Origin: Epiperipatus broadwayi | Lineage: Eukaryota > Onychophora > Udeonychophora > Euonychophora > Peripatidae | Assembly (NCBI GenBank): GCA_028023455.1 | Contig: JAQFVV010006203.1 | Coordinates: 13,428,348-13,492,347 of the forward strand | Direction: 5' to 3' | DNA: 64,000 bases | In this document: in pieces, positions 34,745 through 48,650 of the stretch | How the letters are laid out: each line of letters starts with the position of its first letter | Numbering within the stretch: the stretch's first letter is position 1 | The notes under the pieces: generated by a model | Database searches by the model: none | Seen by the model: the letters and a program-made list of their open reading frames with translations, nothing else | Told to the model about the DNA's origin: nothing | Program-made: the position numbers and the translations under genes

Positions 34745-35935
34745 ATCATCAACCATTATCAATTCACTGCAGGATGGTCTCTCCAAGTTCAGTCAATCTT
34801 CTCCAATCTTTAGCTTCTTTTCTCTACATCACTCCTGCACACTTTCTTATTTCATCCATCTATCTCACATGTGGTCGCTTTCTGGGTCTTTTACAATCTC
34901 TTGGAATCCAGTTTAAGATTTCAATTGTCCATCTATTGTCTCTTCTAGCAATATGTCTAGCCCAATTCCACTTCAGTCTTTTAATTTTTTCAATGAGGTC
35001 AGTAACACCTGCTTATTCTCTTATCCATATATTGCATTTTCTATCTCTTCTTGTTACTCCTAACATGCATCTCTCCATACTTCTTTGAGTGGTCTGACAT
35101 CTCTGTATTGCTCCTCTATTAAATGTCCAAGTCTCAAATCCATAAATAAGAACTGGTAAAACATATTTATTAAAAACATTCCTTTTCAAACACATAGGCA
35201 TATTTCCTTTTAGTATTAAGTTATTTTTTCTACCAAAAGCACTCCAACCAAGTTTAATTCTATGATTAATTTCATCCATTATCTTTCCATCTGTATTAAT
35301 AATCTGACCCAAGGTATTTGTAGCTGTTAACTTCTAACTCATCATAATCAATCTTTATTTTCATATTTTGAGAAAATCTATTAAACATTACTTTAGTCTT
35401 TTTAATATTTATCTTTAGTCCTACTTTCATCTGATAGCTCTTGCAACATTTCCTGAAGCTCTAAAGCATTTGCAAAAACAACTACATCATCTGCAAAATC
35501 TAAATGACTTAAATAATCTCCATTTACTTTCAGTCCTTTAGCTTCCCATTTTAATCCACAAAATACTTCTTGCAGCACTGCTATAAAACGTTTTGGAGAT
35601 ATGGAGTCATCCTGTCTTAGACCCTTCTCAATGTTGACTTTCCTAATATCATTATGTAATTTAATTGTTGCTGTTATATTTTTATAAATATTCTTTAAAA
35701 TATGACAATATTCTGGATCTATACCTTGATGATCCAATGCTTTAATCACTGAAGTAATATTTATAGAATCAAATGCCTTTTCATAATCTACAAATCCAAA
35801 GTATAATAGCAACTCATATTCATTTGTCCTTTCTATAACTTCTCTTAATACCTGGATATGATCTACTGTACTAAAACCACACCTTTCTCTTAATTGATTT
35901 TTATTGAAATTTTTATTTTATTGTATGTTCTTTTT
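34745..35935 (-). mobile_element. 5'-truncated RTE-type LINE
   Basis: Read on the minus strand from 35935: LRERCGFSTVDHIQVLREVI, then FVDYEKAFDSI (motif A, near 35780), then IEKGLRQDDSISPKRFIAVLQEVF (near 35600-35660, with QGD changed to QDD), then LSHLDFADDVVVFANALELQEML (catalytic FADD intact, near 35470). LGWSAFGRKNNLILKGNMPMCLKR, LIYGFETWTFN and QRSMERCMLGVTRRDRK follow near 35060-35250. A tail including WIPRDCKRP and RCAGV-like pieces runs to about 34770. These are RTE-clade signatures. There are frameshifts between the two longest frames (35812-35402 and 35312-35013). The RT is cut off just upstream of the DHI segment, the usual result of 5' truncation. Confidence 0.8.
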
Positions 35936-37140
35936 TGCCTGTGACATATGATTATTAATGTTTTACTGTTATTGTAATTAAAATTTGATAATAAGATTTT
36001 ACATCAATTTTTTTACAACAAATTTTGACAATTAGCTATGAGTTTTCTCTGATAGATTTTGTAAAAAAAAAAAAAAAATACTGTTCAAATTAATTTGCCA
36101 AAATTTGTTTTTAGTCCATTTCATCTCATTAAGAAATTGAAATAAATAATTCATCAGTTGTTTGGATTTTTTTTTTTTTTTTAACATTTATTCATTTTGT
36201 CATCTTGATGTTTAAACTGCACATGATTTTATTGTTTTACAATGTTTAAAATGTTTATTTAACTTTCATCAGTTATTTTCTTTGCCCATATTGTGTCTAA
36301 GCATTATTATTAATCACAAATAATATCTTTGACATTAAATTACTCTGCTGTCTATATGATATCTATTATTTAAAAAGTTGTGTGATTAACAACAGAAAAT
36401 AGTAATATTTAGAAATTGGTTAAATAACCTAGTTAAGCAATCTGAATTAAAATAATTTATGTTTTTGTCTTTCATTTAAATTGAAAGAAAAATTGTGATC
36501 CATTTTATGTAAAATTTATTGTGTTTTCTGGCAGTGATATCCATAATGAAGCATTTATAATACAATATTAAATCATCCATGCACCTTATCATTGTTTCAC
36601 AATGCTTTAATTACCACCCTCTTTACAGTTTTGATTGCCCCAGCAATCTTCTTTAGAACTACGACATAATACAAATATATGATATAAATATACATGAACA
36701 TATAATTTATATACATTATATGTATATAATTCATATACACACACATATACATATAATTATATACTGAACTGGATATTTTATCCGATTCAAAGGTCTCATA
36801 ACAAAAATAAAACCAACTTTTGTTTTTAATAAAGTTTTAAGAGAAAACTTTAAAAGTTTTGTATATAGGAGTACGTGTAATAACACACATATGCAGTTAT
36901 ATTTTAAAATTCAGTCATTTCTAAAAATTTTATTTTTAAAATAGTTTTCTTTTGGTCGCTTGTTTTTTTTTTCAAAGTAATTAAAGGCAAGCAAACTTTT
37001 AATCTTATAAAAAAATATTCTAAATATAAAAAAAAAAAGTTAATCCTTTTTGAACAAAGTATTTTAGTTTGGAAAGTTTTTTTTCTTGTAATTGTATTCT
37101 TGTTTTGATTAGAATCGATTTTTAATTTATTTTAACTAAA

Positions 37141-37740
37141 GCTGAGACTTGTTTTTACATTTTTTAAAATTAATTATGAATAAGAATAACCCTGGTCAGA
37201 ATCTTTAATTAAGATTAAGACTGAGATAAAGATTTGCCCTGGTCAAAAACTACTAATTAAAAAATGTTACGGAAAGATAAGAACTCATATAAATAGCCCT
37301 GGGATTTCGGACTAATTATTTTTCAGCTATTGTTGTTTATTCTGCTTGTTTAGTTTGGCTTCAACTTTTACTAGGCCATTAAGAAAGTGTGCCGAATTTA
37401 ATTTACTGTCTTCAAATTACTAGAAAGAATCTTTCCTGCAGAATGCTAAAGCTATATGCTAGGAAGTATTGCTTCAATATCATACCATGCTAAACCAATG
37501 CAAAGACGAGTCCCGGATCCCAAATCATCCCTGCAAAATCGTCTTAAGAGCTCAAATCGGAATTGATCCCTAACATTGCCTTCTGAACAGAAAATGGAAA
37601 CCTAAAGTCTTCACCAGAATTTTCCAGTAGAATGAATTATGTGTGCCGTGTTGAACAACAGCAGCCATTCTTAACCTTATATCTCGAGGTAACATGTTTC
37701 TTATTTCCAGGGTTTTTAAAGTCTCAGCTTAATCTTAAAA
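37141..37740. mobile_element. Inverted-repeat element with CCCTGG repeats
   Basis: The left end has GCTGAGACTT (37141) and AAGATTAAGACTGAGA (37211). The right end carries the inverted counterpart AAAGTCTCAGCTTAATCTT (37718-37737). CCCTGG occurs at 37190, 37237 and 37297, and inverted as CCAGGG at 37707, each beside AAGATTT/AGATAA-like sequence, so the left side is a set of ~50-60 base direct subrepeats. The interior (37440-37680) is less AT-rich and noncoding. I cannot name the superfamily; a non-autonomous DNA transposon is likely. Confidence 0.5.
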
Positions 37741-40700
37741 GTAACCTATTCTTATAATATCTTTTGCATGTTCAATTTAAATATTTTGAGCATGTATTCT
37801 GTGTGTTATGTTTCTTTTAAATTTATTTATCTGAGAGTGTATTGTGAGTTTATATTTTGTATGCTTAATATGTCTCCTTTCATATTACTAACCATTGCTA
37901 AATGCTTTGGCAGATCTTTGTAATTTTCTTTAAATCATCTGTCCCTCTTGTATTACCCTGAAATTAATTTTAAATAAGTTTAGTTTGCATTTCCTGTTGC
38001 TGGCGGTTTATCATGTTTAGTGTTCTGGTTTTCTGAAATTGGAGGTTTTGTTTCTTCGTTCTACAATTATGTAAGATTGTAATTTTTTCTCCTGTTTTCT
38101 TGTCTTGTATGTGAAATTAACTGAATTGCCTTACTGGTTGAGTTTGCAGGTGCCATATTGAATTTTTTTAAAAACTGACCTGAGACACAATTTTCACAAA
38201 AACTTCAGTTTTAATAATGTTAGAGCAAAAAAATTTACATTAATAGAAACCAGAAAAACAAAGGAAAACAATAAGCTTAAGACAACTAGTGATAATCATA
38301 TAAAAAATAAGGAAAAAAAGACGTTTCAACATCCGACATAATTATTACTTTATTGCTTGTTCATAATACCTAATTTATCATTAACTAAGTTTAAATTACA
38401 TCTTTAGTGATAATTTCTTTGTATTCCTCACAAAATTATATTTCAAACCATATATAATACTTCTTATCTGAGATAATCCATAGCTTCAGAATCTCCAAAA
38501 GTATTCGCATAAGAATTGTTCATTTTTATCTTGTACCCCAAAAGTTGATAAATCTCAAAGGCGTCTATAAGAAAAGGATTCATTCTAATAAAAGATACAA
38601 ACAAATCATTTCCAGAAGATGGATATGCATTTGTCGTCATAGCAATTGACTTTTTGTCTATCTAAAACTAGAAATTGTAGGCTACTATCTGTATTACTTA
38701 TAAAATTAGTTTCATCTCTTTATTTTATATTTTTTTGTGTACATCAGTGATGTTTATATTCTTTATGCACACCAGTGATGCTATCTTATTATATTTATTG
38801 TCCCACATAGATATAATTTATTTGCATATCGTTCATTTGTTAGCTGTAGACTTGAAAGTAATGTGATGCAAACTGTGGCAAAACTACTGACTCCACAGCA
38901 TGAGCATCAAGGCATAGGCAAGAATCAGAATTTTTGCCTGCATACAATTCCATGTAGTATATGTATAACCATTGTGGCTACTAATATACAAATATCATTT
39001 GAAATCTCTTTTATTGGTTTGTTTATATTTTCACATGGTATTATGCCCAGTAAATTTTGTGAATGCTTTATCAACTGCAACCTTTCTGTACTTTTGATTA
39101 TCAGTTTTTAAAATTTACATTGCAACTGCTCTATATGTGTAAATCATTACTTGTTATGGAACATGCAAGAGTAAACACAAACACACCATATAAACATAAT
39201 AAATTATTAATATCAAAAACACAAAATTACTGTACATATGAATAATAATTAATATACCGTATAATAAAGAGCATAAATGATTTTAATATATTATTTATAT
39301 ACTACACACCACACACCAATATAAACGCAAATTAATAAATTATACAAATTTAACAAGTAATTAAAATAAATTTAAAATATTAAAAAAAATCTACTTACAA
39401 TACATATCCTTCTCGAATGCCCGAATGTTTAGGACACATGGTAAGTACACATCTTTGAAAAGTCTATTTACAGATAGCTTTTGCGCGCCACTCCTAGAAA
39501 AGAATAAAAATGAATTTTCCCCTTTCCTAGAAGGATGTGCAATACCATATGTTCAGCGGAGCATGAGAATAAGATTTAACACCCCGGTAGAGCGATAGCC
39601 CGTGTGGCTAGTTCAGTACTCTACATCCAGGGTCTTCAATGGGTAAGTTAAATGGTTATTATTGGTCCGTGACTGATAAGGAAAGAGTACATTTTATCAA
39701 ATAAATAATAATATGAAAACGAAACAAGTTTAATATTATGATCAAATATTTATTTAATCCCAAATACCCACCACCGTTTCATACTTAAAATGATATAAAA
39801 ATAAATAAATGAATTATTATCGCAACCCGGATATATATTTGATGCTTTGAAATAGATAAATATATACAAATACAATTTAAATGAATAAAAAAATATATAA
39901 ACCCCTAAAACTATTTACAATGTTTCATAAAGAATGGAAGAGGTCTGAGCTTTTTACCCGGTCAAAATGTTATGTCTTATGTGATTTGATATATATTTCT
40001 CATATAAAAGATTTTCTGTCATACAGGCATACACTTCTACTGAGAACTTTAAAACCTTTTTTATTGATAGTAAAGATAATAAAAAAAACAACAACTATTG
40101 CATACGTATATTTGCACTATGAAATATTTCACTAATTTCATATTTTTCAACATGTCAATAAGGTTGCATTAGCTCAGATACCATAGAGCACTCAACATGA
40201 GGTACTGTATCTATTTGCCTTTTACGATAAAGTCTTATATGTGTATATACGTGCAGCACAATTATACACTTACTAGCATTCTAAATACACAGTTATTTAT
40301 GAATTTGCTTACGGGAAATTTACAATAAATAAACCCTTTTTTGCACTCATCATAAGGTGCAGCTGTGACAAAAAATAACTTAAAAGGATATACGGATAAA
40401 TACATTTTTAGATACTCAACATGAGGTATCGTATTTACCGAATATTACAAGTGTATGTGCGTGTATATACACATGTATATTTATGTATGACAATTTTCAG
40501 GAATAACAACAAGAAAAAAAACAAATAGCAACAAAAAAAATTTAATTGCAACCTTTGCTAAAAATACTAGAATTTGAAATAAAAAAATGAACTAAAAGAT
40601 TTAAGTAAACGCTGTATCATTATGTCTTTAACAACCGTAAACCCAATATATATATATATGCGAGAGACAACTCTCATTTTTTTTTAAATGATTAATAATA

Positions 40701-40789
40701 ATAATAAAAAAAAAACATATTTTTAATTATCGGAAATATCAGAATGAATTAATTCAATATTAAAATATTTTTAAAAGAAACTTATGTAG

Positions 40790-40990
40790 GCGTCTTCATC
40801 TTCTCCTAACTGGGCTTTGAGTGGGCTGTGCAGTGAGGATTTCATCTCATTTGGGCATAGGTAAGGCAGCTTTTGTCATCATCGTGGCCGGCTGGAAATG
40901 GCGTGATCACATCTTGGCGGCTGGACAGAGAAAGGGCGGGTGGACCGGCTGGTTATCTACCCCATGGTCATTTTAATGGAAGCTCTGGTA
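40790..40990. other. GC-richer, CpG-containing island, unassigned
   Basis: About 200 bases of markedly higher GC than the surroundings, with GTGGCCGGCTGGAAATGGCG, TTGGCGGCTGGACAG and GGGCGGGTGGACCGGCTGG. The repeated GGCTGGA motif (three times) suggests short internal repeats. No open frame or tRNA-like box was found. It may be a young transposon fragment or a retained regulatory element. Confidence 0.35.
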
Positions 40991-41147
40991 GATTTCTCCA
41001 TATTTTCTATCTGCTATAATACAATAATTATTATTAAATGTTCATTCGTTATCTTGAATGCTTCATTTAATCCTTAAGAAATCAAGAGTTCTTTAAAGAA
41101 CTGTATAAATGGATTTCTTCTTAGAAAATATCGACAGTAGTCTAGTC

Positions 41148-42377
41148 CAGTGGTCTTCAACCACCAGGCTGCGCCCCAGTGCCGGGCCGTGGAAGTTTTC
41201 TGCCGGGTCGCGCTAGACTGGCAAGAAAGTTAGTAATAACAAAATAATAAGATTTTAAACTTTTAATTAATATAAACAGTTTTTATTTATTTTTTCATCG
41301 CATTTTTACCCTGTTAAAAAATAAGAAACAGAACAAAAACAAAATCTAATCAATCATACATAAATTAATTTGTTTTTCTATTTATCACAGATGTTTATGG
41401 AGAGATAGAATTAAATTTATTATTTTTCTAAAAAAATTCAAAATTTTTAAAAAAAAAGGTTTTTTATTAAACAAACTCCAGTTGTCTTTTGATAGCCAAT
41501 CACGGTTGCTTGTCAGCATTGTTTATGTGTTAAAACAAGATCAAAACTTTTGACTTTTTCAAGTTTCGTTGTTTTTTTTTTGTTTAAAAATATGCCCACT
41601 TTTTTTTTTGGCCTATAAGGCGATATTTTTTGGTTTTATTTGTATACTGCTAATATACTAAAACTTTTATTTTTAAAACCAATTTCTGTTAACCTTTTTT
41701 TAAAAATAAAAACAAACAAAAAATAACTTGGCGATTTTTTTTGGCTTTATTTTTATTACGCGATACCTATTTTACCATTTTTTAAAAAAAAACTTTTCCT
41801 ATTAATTACATTTTTTGATCCTTTCAACACACCAGCACACAAAAAAAATTACAATAACATCAAAATTTCAGACTTTTACATGTTTCGTTTTATTTTTTCA
41901 TATTTAAAATACGGTGAATTTTTTTTTGACTGTACAGTGATTAATTACGTGATTTCTATTTTGCTCTTACTACTATCAAAAGACAACCTCCATATATATA
42001 TATAACCATCTTGTATATTTAACATTAAATACAGATATTACATTTATCATAATCATTGCCATGTAATTACACTAGATATGATATTTCCCAACATTCAGGT
42101 GAATAACATTTTATTCTTGAATGTTTTAACAATGAAATAATAAACATAGAAATGCAAGCACATTAATGAGAACGATTGGTATTGTACTGTTTTCTGTGTT
42201 CAGCATGTGAAGGTAAGCAACACCATTACAATACACAATAACTAGTGTGCTGTTTTGGTCAGTTATAACAATTATGCTTATCTAAGGCTAAGCAGGTTAC
42301 ATCTTTACGAAAATTTATCTGTAAACTTCTGCCGGTCCGCGATATCTTATCCTTATTTTTGCCGGGCCGCAGGTGTG
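41148..42377. mobile_element. Non-autonomous hAT-like DNA transposon
   Basis: A perfect 8-base repeat GTCTAGTC flanks the element (41140-41147 and 42378-42385), the length diagnostic of hAT insertions. The left end CAGTGGTCTTCAACCACC and the nearby GCCGGGCCGTGGAAG strongly recall Charlie-type hAT termini. The right end reads, on the minus strand, CACACCTGCGGCCCGGCAA, and both ends share the GCCGGGCCG block and a GCGGACCGG-like block. The 1.1-kb interior is AT-rich with no transposase frame. Terminal inverted repeats are only partly matched at the outer bases. Confidence 0.75.
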
Positions 42378-45300
42378 GTCTAGTCCATAAATTAATCTCT
42401 AAGTGGCTAGATGATTGAAGAATCCTGGAACCCAAGTAGTGAACGACTTGAATGCCAAAGAAAGAATGAATCCCACAGCACTGATTAAAACCTATCCACC
42501 CCAATCATAACTACCAATTCAGTTAGCCCCCTGAGAAGTATGAATCAGCCAACCCTTTTAATTTAGCTTATCATATAGATTATACAAATTCCTTTCTATT
42601 TTTCCGATTAAGTTCTACATAGCAGGGTTTGACATAATGATTAGTTTCCATTTTGAATACTCAGACCACTTGATTACAGAATCATTTTATATACAAAAAA
42701 AAGATAACAGTTTAATTATAGCATTGGTTATCGAACATTTTGCTTTTTGATTAAGTTTTTACCAAAGCAATTAACATTTTTTTTGATTACTGAATAAGAT
42801 TACAGTTTTAGAAAAGTAATTAAATATATATATATACAAGTATGTTTGGAACAATTTATTTATTTTACTAATACGTTCCAACATGTGATCCATTTGTTTA
42901 ATAAAGTTTGCTTTTCTCTATTTGAATTTTTCAGAGAAAAGCTAAATACGTAAAATGATATATATGAAAATTACAAAACAATAAAAATAAAACCCCATCC
43001 CTTGTATATGTATTAAATGGATTATGTCCTGTACATGAGGGGTCAGATTGACTTTAGGTCAACATGGGTATGACAAGAATCTCTGCCTCAGGGTGGCCTT
43101 CGAGCATTCCATCATCAGATTTTCAATTGGATGGACGGTTGAAGGGTTGGAGTGTGGAGTAGATTGAAGCCTGTCCATTAAAGTATGAGGTTTGACTATC
43201 TTAATATATATCTGAGCACTTATAGCATATACGTGTAGAGATGGTAATCTGGACCAACTGATTGCTGGTTTAGCAAGAAATACGTATATTGGTGATTATT
43301 TATCTTTTCAACATATATGTGTTCAAGTGTATCAGTGTTATGAGATAGTGTGGGGAGTGGTAGGTCATGTGAAAGTCTGTGCTCATTTACCCTATATATT
43401 AAAAAATACATCAGTTTATTATATGTGTATTTGTGTACAATATTTTAAATTTGTGTGTGTGGGTATTCTAATGCTCAGACCCAACCTCCATTATTAATAT
43501 AGCACTTTATATATTCGTTGTGCTTAATATATACAATTTTACATTACAGCAGACTTTGTGTAAGGCCATTTGATAATGCCTGGCACAATATATATATATT
43601 GAACTGGGAATCTACCTCGACCACCTCACCTCATTCTATCTTGCAATGTTACACCACTAACTCTAAACCTACTTACATAGGATGGTATAGATTTCCAAAC
43701 AGTATAATCCACAATTAATCTAGTGAGTTAAATTTACTATTATAGGCCTCGTGTGGAGAATACCAATGAATTCATATGACATGTCCACACATGGTATTAT
43801 TTCAAGCTATTAAAAGAAGACACACTGAACATAAAAATCAATATTATTAAAAAGGGGATCAAACTAACAACAATTAGGGTATATTTCCTGATCATCCTTT
43901 TTGTATCAATCCCTTTAAGGGTTAGCAGAACTTGCCACCAATAAAGTACCTTTATAAAGTCCAAATCACATGGATTTAATGTGCCATTCTCTATTAGAGA
44001 AAGAATATTTTTTAAAAATTCCTATAGAGACATCCATCTACAGTTCCCTACAGCATATACTAGGTTCAAGCTCTGTAAATTTAAATTCTCAAAGTGAGTG
44101 GCATATAGGATAAAAACACAAAACCACAATTTATATTTGTTGTGGAGTGAGATGAGTGAATAAATTGAATACCAAATGCTGTTTCTTCTTGGTAACTACT
44201 TTATTATATTAAATAAATAAATTAAATAAAAAACCCATTCATCATTTTAAACTTAAATGAAACGTTAAAGAATTATACTAATAAAATATTCACACATTAA
44301 AAAAAAAAAATTAATTAATGACTAATAATTATAAGAATATTCATCTTTCCAAAAGATTAACAAAAAAAAAAATTGTTGTTTAAAAACATAAACGAATTAA
44401 TTAGTACACATGCATTTCATATCTGCACACACTTAATGTGTGATTAATTATTAATTTTATTTACAAAATAATAATCATAAGATCATAAATTTGAATAGAT
44501 TTATAATATATTATTCCATAGGTATGCATGTATAGACTAATTTATAGATTATATTCATAACAAAAAAAAAAAATCCATAAATTAGATAGGTTCAAAATCT
44601 AATAAAAATGAAACAAAAACACCTTATTTTCCCAGGGGGAGGGGGGGTTTCTTCAATACATTTTAATTTACTTAATTAAATAAAGAAATATCTGGAGCTA
44701 AGTTCTCTTCATTCGTTCTTTTTTTTTTCATTACAAAAAACATTGATGCATTTGTTACAGGTTTCCAGCATATTTTTCAGATGGAACATTATAGACATGA
44801 CACATCAGGATTTAGATTGGTTTTCTGTACAGGAACATTTCTTCATAAGGCATTGCAGTGGTGTACTGGCTTACAAGTCAAACAAGGAAGAAGGAAACTG
44901 GTATACTGAACTGGGTCTCTATTCCATATTGTTTTCTCTAACCATTCTAGGCAAAAACATTCAAGATATGAATTCATATTACTTGCAATAATGTTGATGG
45001 CACTCTGCACTATTATAAATGCAGTTTTACCAGCAATTTAAAGTCTAACTTCCCACCTAAACTTTCTTTTTAAAAGTACCACTGGCTAATTTCTCTCTCT
45101 GCTAGTAGAATCTGAACAAATCTGTTATCCTCTTTTTTAGCCTTTCTCATCTCATATCATCCCCTTGAATAGAAAACTGCTGACTGCCTGTGTTTTTCTT
45201 ATTGTTTTTTTTAATTAAAACTCCAGATAAATCCTTTTTTTTTAAATTAATTAATATAATAAATCCCTAATCAATATATAAACAACAACAAAAAAAATTA

Positions 45301-45944
45301 TTTCTTCAAAATCTGTAGCTCTGATAAGAGGGAAAATAAACTCAATTTTTTCTTCACAAAAGTAAAGCTATCACATAGTAATTAAAAAGAAAAAAATATT
45401 TTATACTTCTATCTCTTTTCCAGTAATTATAGTTTTAGAACTTAATTTTAAGTTTTTTGTTTTAACTTTCTAGATAGATAAAAATAATAATAAATAATGA
45501 AGTATAATTGTTTTTTTCCTTAATTTTTTTTTTTGATACAAAAAATAAGAATAAAATTATAACTACTATATATGTGTGTACAAAATTATATATACAACCA
45601 AAGATTTTTTTAATTTGACTTTCTATGTGTTAATTTAAAATATTTTTTTGTAGTTTATTTTTGTATTATGGTTTGAAAGCGAGCTGAATCAAGTTTATAA
45701 TGAGTTTCAATCATCATGCCATTACAATGTATATTTTCAAATTAAAATTTATCAATTTTATTTTTAATAAATATTTGAGAGCAGATTATCGAATGATCTA
45801 TTATTTATTTTGTTTTGTTAAAAAATGATAGCTGTCATGTATCTCTTGAGAACTTCTGGTTGCTGTATGAAAAATAAAAATGTAAACAAACACTGTTATC
45901 ACATTCTTCTATGCACTTTACACAATGCAAATATAATACATTAT

Positions 45945-45995
45945 TCCAAAAATAGCTAACAGTTTTGACTGATCAGCAGTCTTCTTCAGAGCTGA
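45945..45995 (-). ncRNA. Second hammerhead-like Penelope flank remnant
   Basis: On the minus strand CTGAAGA is followed by a helix GACTG..CAGTC around CTGAT, then AAAAC and TGTTAGC. This keeps the order CUGAUGA, stem II, GAAA, stem III of a minimal hammerhead, with one change in each conserved box. The following GGAATAATGTATTATA resembles Penelope-type flanking sequence. No reverse transcriptase lies nearby, so this is a solo flank. It is probably inactive. Confidence 0.45.
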
Positions 45996-46644
45996 AACAT
46001 AGAGTGTCTATAAATAGCCTATCATAACAAATACAAATATACTATCATTTCAATTTTTAAATAGCAACATGAACAAATAAAGATACATTTTTTATTTATC
46101 AATTTAATATTATGAGAGATATATTATTAAAATGTCTATTTCAGAATGTGTTTTATCAAAATGTATAATTTATTTTTTTAAAATTATTAATTGATAATAA
46201 TTTATTCTCCCAACTATTGCTTTTCTGTTATGTTGATTTTATAGCGTATATATTTTATGTTTGCATTATATACATTTATATTATTGTTGTGAACCAAATA
46301 CATAAAATTCAGTATAGCACTTACGATGGTCATCAAGATAAATTAATTAAAGATGTGCTAAAAATATTCAGCCATTAGCTTTTACTTCTTATATGAATAT
46401 ATATCAAAATAAGATAAATTGATTTTCAAAAATCTTCAATAAAATTTAGATGATGCAAAATAAGAAATGAAGTCACACTAGCATATTATTTGTTTACAAT
46501 TTGTACTTTCACATTATCATTTTTGTTATTTACTATTAAATATTATTAGATTAGTTTGATGTTTGAGGCCTTTTTTTTTTTTTTTTTCAAGTTTAAGATA
46601 TATAAATAGATAAAAAATATTTATTAAAATATTTTTTTTTCCAG

Positions 46645-46734
46645 GTGGATTGTTTTGTTTATGATCCAATTTTTAGTTCTACAGAAAAAGCTGTCCTAGA
46701 AGATTTGGATATAAAATTAATTAATGAGAATGAG
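46645..46734 (+). CDS. SRRD: SRR1-like protein, coding exon 3
   Basis: Thirty codons between a long T-tract plus CCAG and GTAAAA, phase 0 at both ends. The peptide VDCFVYDPIFSSTEKAVLED continues LDIKLINENE. It matches the SRR1 segment that in human SRRD reads VYDPLFS...VL..LGV.VLSENE. The join to exon 4 restores the continuous SENEEGKR-like motif. Confidence 0.9.
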
Positions 46735-48650
46735 GTAAAATACCATTAGGTTATTTTTTTGAAATATGATAGATTATAATTTTTTGAATTGATAACTTAA
46801 TTCAGGTGAAAATCGTTCCAAGAACTTATTTTTTGGGTCCGACAGTGCTAACACTATATACTTTTTTTTTTATTACCATTTTAAAATAACTGCTAGTTAT
46901 AAATTATTATAAATAGTGAATTCTAAATTGTTCTACAATATAAATTTATTGATTTTTTTTTTTAAAAATGCATCTATAAAAAATTCTTAATTATGTAAAA
47001 TTAAAAATAAAAACTATCTAAATAGTTGAGATCGAACTATTATGTTTATCTCTTAATCACTTTGGTTCATGATTGTTACTTCAGCTTATTAACTGATGAT
47101 CACCCAAGAAAGAAAGAAATTATAAAAAATTCAAGTCTTGATCTATTAAATAGATTGACTGACTGATGAGGGTTTTTTTTTTAGTATTCTGTGTCATTCA
47201 TTTTCCATCTCATCAGCAAATCATATAACTAAATATTAAATTATTAGTGAGAAATCTCATTGCAAGCCATATAATTTAATCCATTGCTCTTTATCAACAT
47301 ATCATTAAGTTAAATAAATTATTACAAAATTTTACCAGAAATGCATGTAGTTAAAAATATGCATAGTAAATAACATATTAAAAAATTTTAAACATTGAAA
47401 TTTGTAATAAAAATAATGAGCAGGATTATGTATTGCTGCAATTACCACTTGTCCACAAATATTTCTCTGATCTCAACTAAATAATCTCTGGAAAATGTCA
47501 TCATGTGCTATTTTCTCTAACTCCTTACTAATAGTAAGAATTATTTTATGTGTGGTTTGGTCGCATCATGCAGAAGATTTTACATGGTTGGCTTTTGTTC
47601 ATAATGCCAGGTAAATGTTGCTACTCAAACAGAAAAAAAAAAATTCAGTTTAACTGATTTAAACTTATGATAACTATTAATGTTAGATAATGGTGTGGAT
47701 TCACATAGAACTTGATTCTGTATATTGCATCTAAGAGAGATTTATATAGCTATTAATGATAATAAAATTGTGTAATATGGTTTGAAATGGATCTACTAAT
47801 GGTTGTCCTTATGAAGCAAAATTTTTGGTGATTCACCTGTAAGTTTTTTTTATTCCTGAAAACATAACATATTGGTGTATGACTTATTAAGTTTTGATTT
47901 AAAATCTATCACTTTATCCCTTGATAACATTTCCGCTTGTGATGTGATTTCTCCTTAAATGGAGTCAGGAATCTCTCAGCAACTATGCCCAAAGAAAGCT
48001 GTTAGCCACTTTAACTTCCCCTTCCATTCCCCACCCTAAGCGTTCCCATAATCTGCTCCATCCCATTTCCACAACATAATCTTTGTCAAGTCTATGGCCT
48101 TTATATCTAAATCCCCCTTATCTTTTCCCAAACCCAGCATAAAAACCCAATAATCCACTTTCTGCATAATCACTTTGTTCATATTTATTCTCCCATAACT
48201 TCATTATTCGTACCCTTTCTGCTTTCAAGCATTTACATTCAATCAACAGATGCCTGATACAGGTATATTCTCTTGTTGCTAAAGATCCCATTCGAGCCTT
48301 TCAATAAGCTACTTTCCTTACTATTATCATGAATTAACTCGCACCCAATGTTCCGTTTACTTCTATATATATTTAAACTCTTTTTTCTTTCCATACTAGT
48401 TCTCCATCTCTCCAACTCCCTATTTTTTATTAATGCATCTATTCTTTTATCCTATTCATTACCACTATAACACTCAACAATCCTCCTAACACAATCACCC
48501 CACCTTTTATACATGTATACTGATATAAATTCTTTATACAAATCCTTTGCATATCACATTATCTTTCTCACCCATCTTGTTCCCTGCCCTTTACTCATAA
48601 CCCAATTAAATACTATTTTGGCTATTCTTTTATTATCCATAAACTGCAAC

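Larger units (their letters stand above)
32948..46644 (+). other. SRR1-like intron 2 (13.7 kb)
   Basis: Phase 0 intron from GTAAAA to CCAG. Elements within it are listed separately. Unassigned parts are 35940-37140, 37745-40790 and 42390-45940. They are AT-rich, with higher-GC islands at 38860-39110 (an 82-codon plus frame without a recognised domain), 39400-39640, 43020-43180, and 44743-44991 (an 82-codon plus frame just after a TTGTTACAG acceptor-like site). I cannot assign any of these to a gene. Confidence 0.75.

Noticed and set aside
42259-42504. 81-codon minus-strand frame across the right end of the hAT-like element
   Set aside because: It spans the element boundary and its target duplication, so it cannot be an ancestral coding unit.
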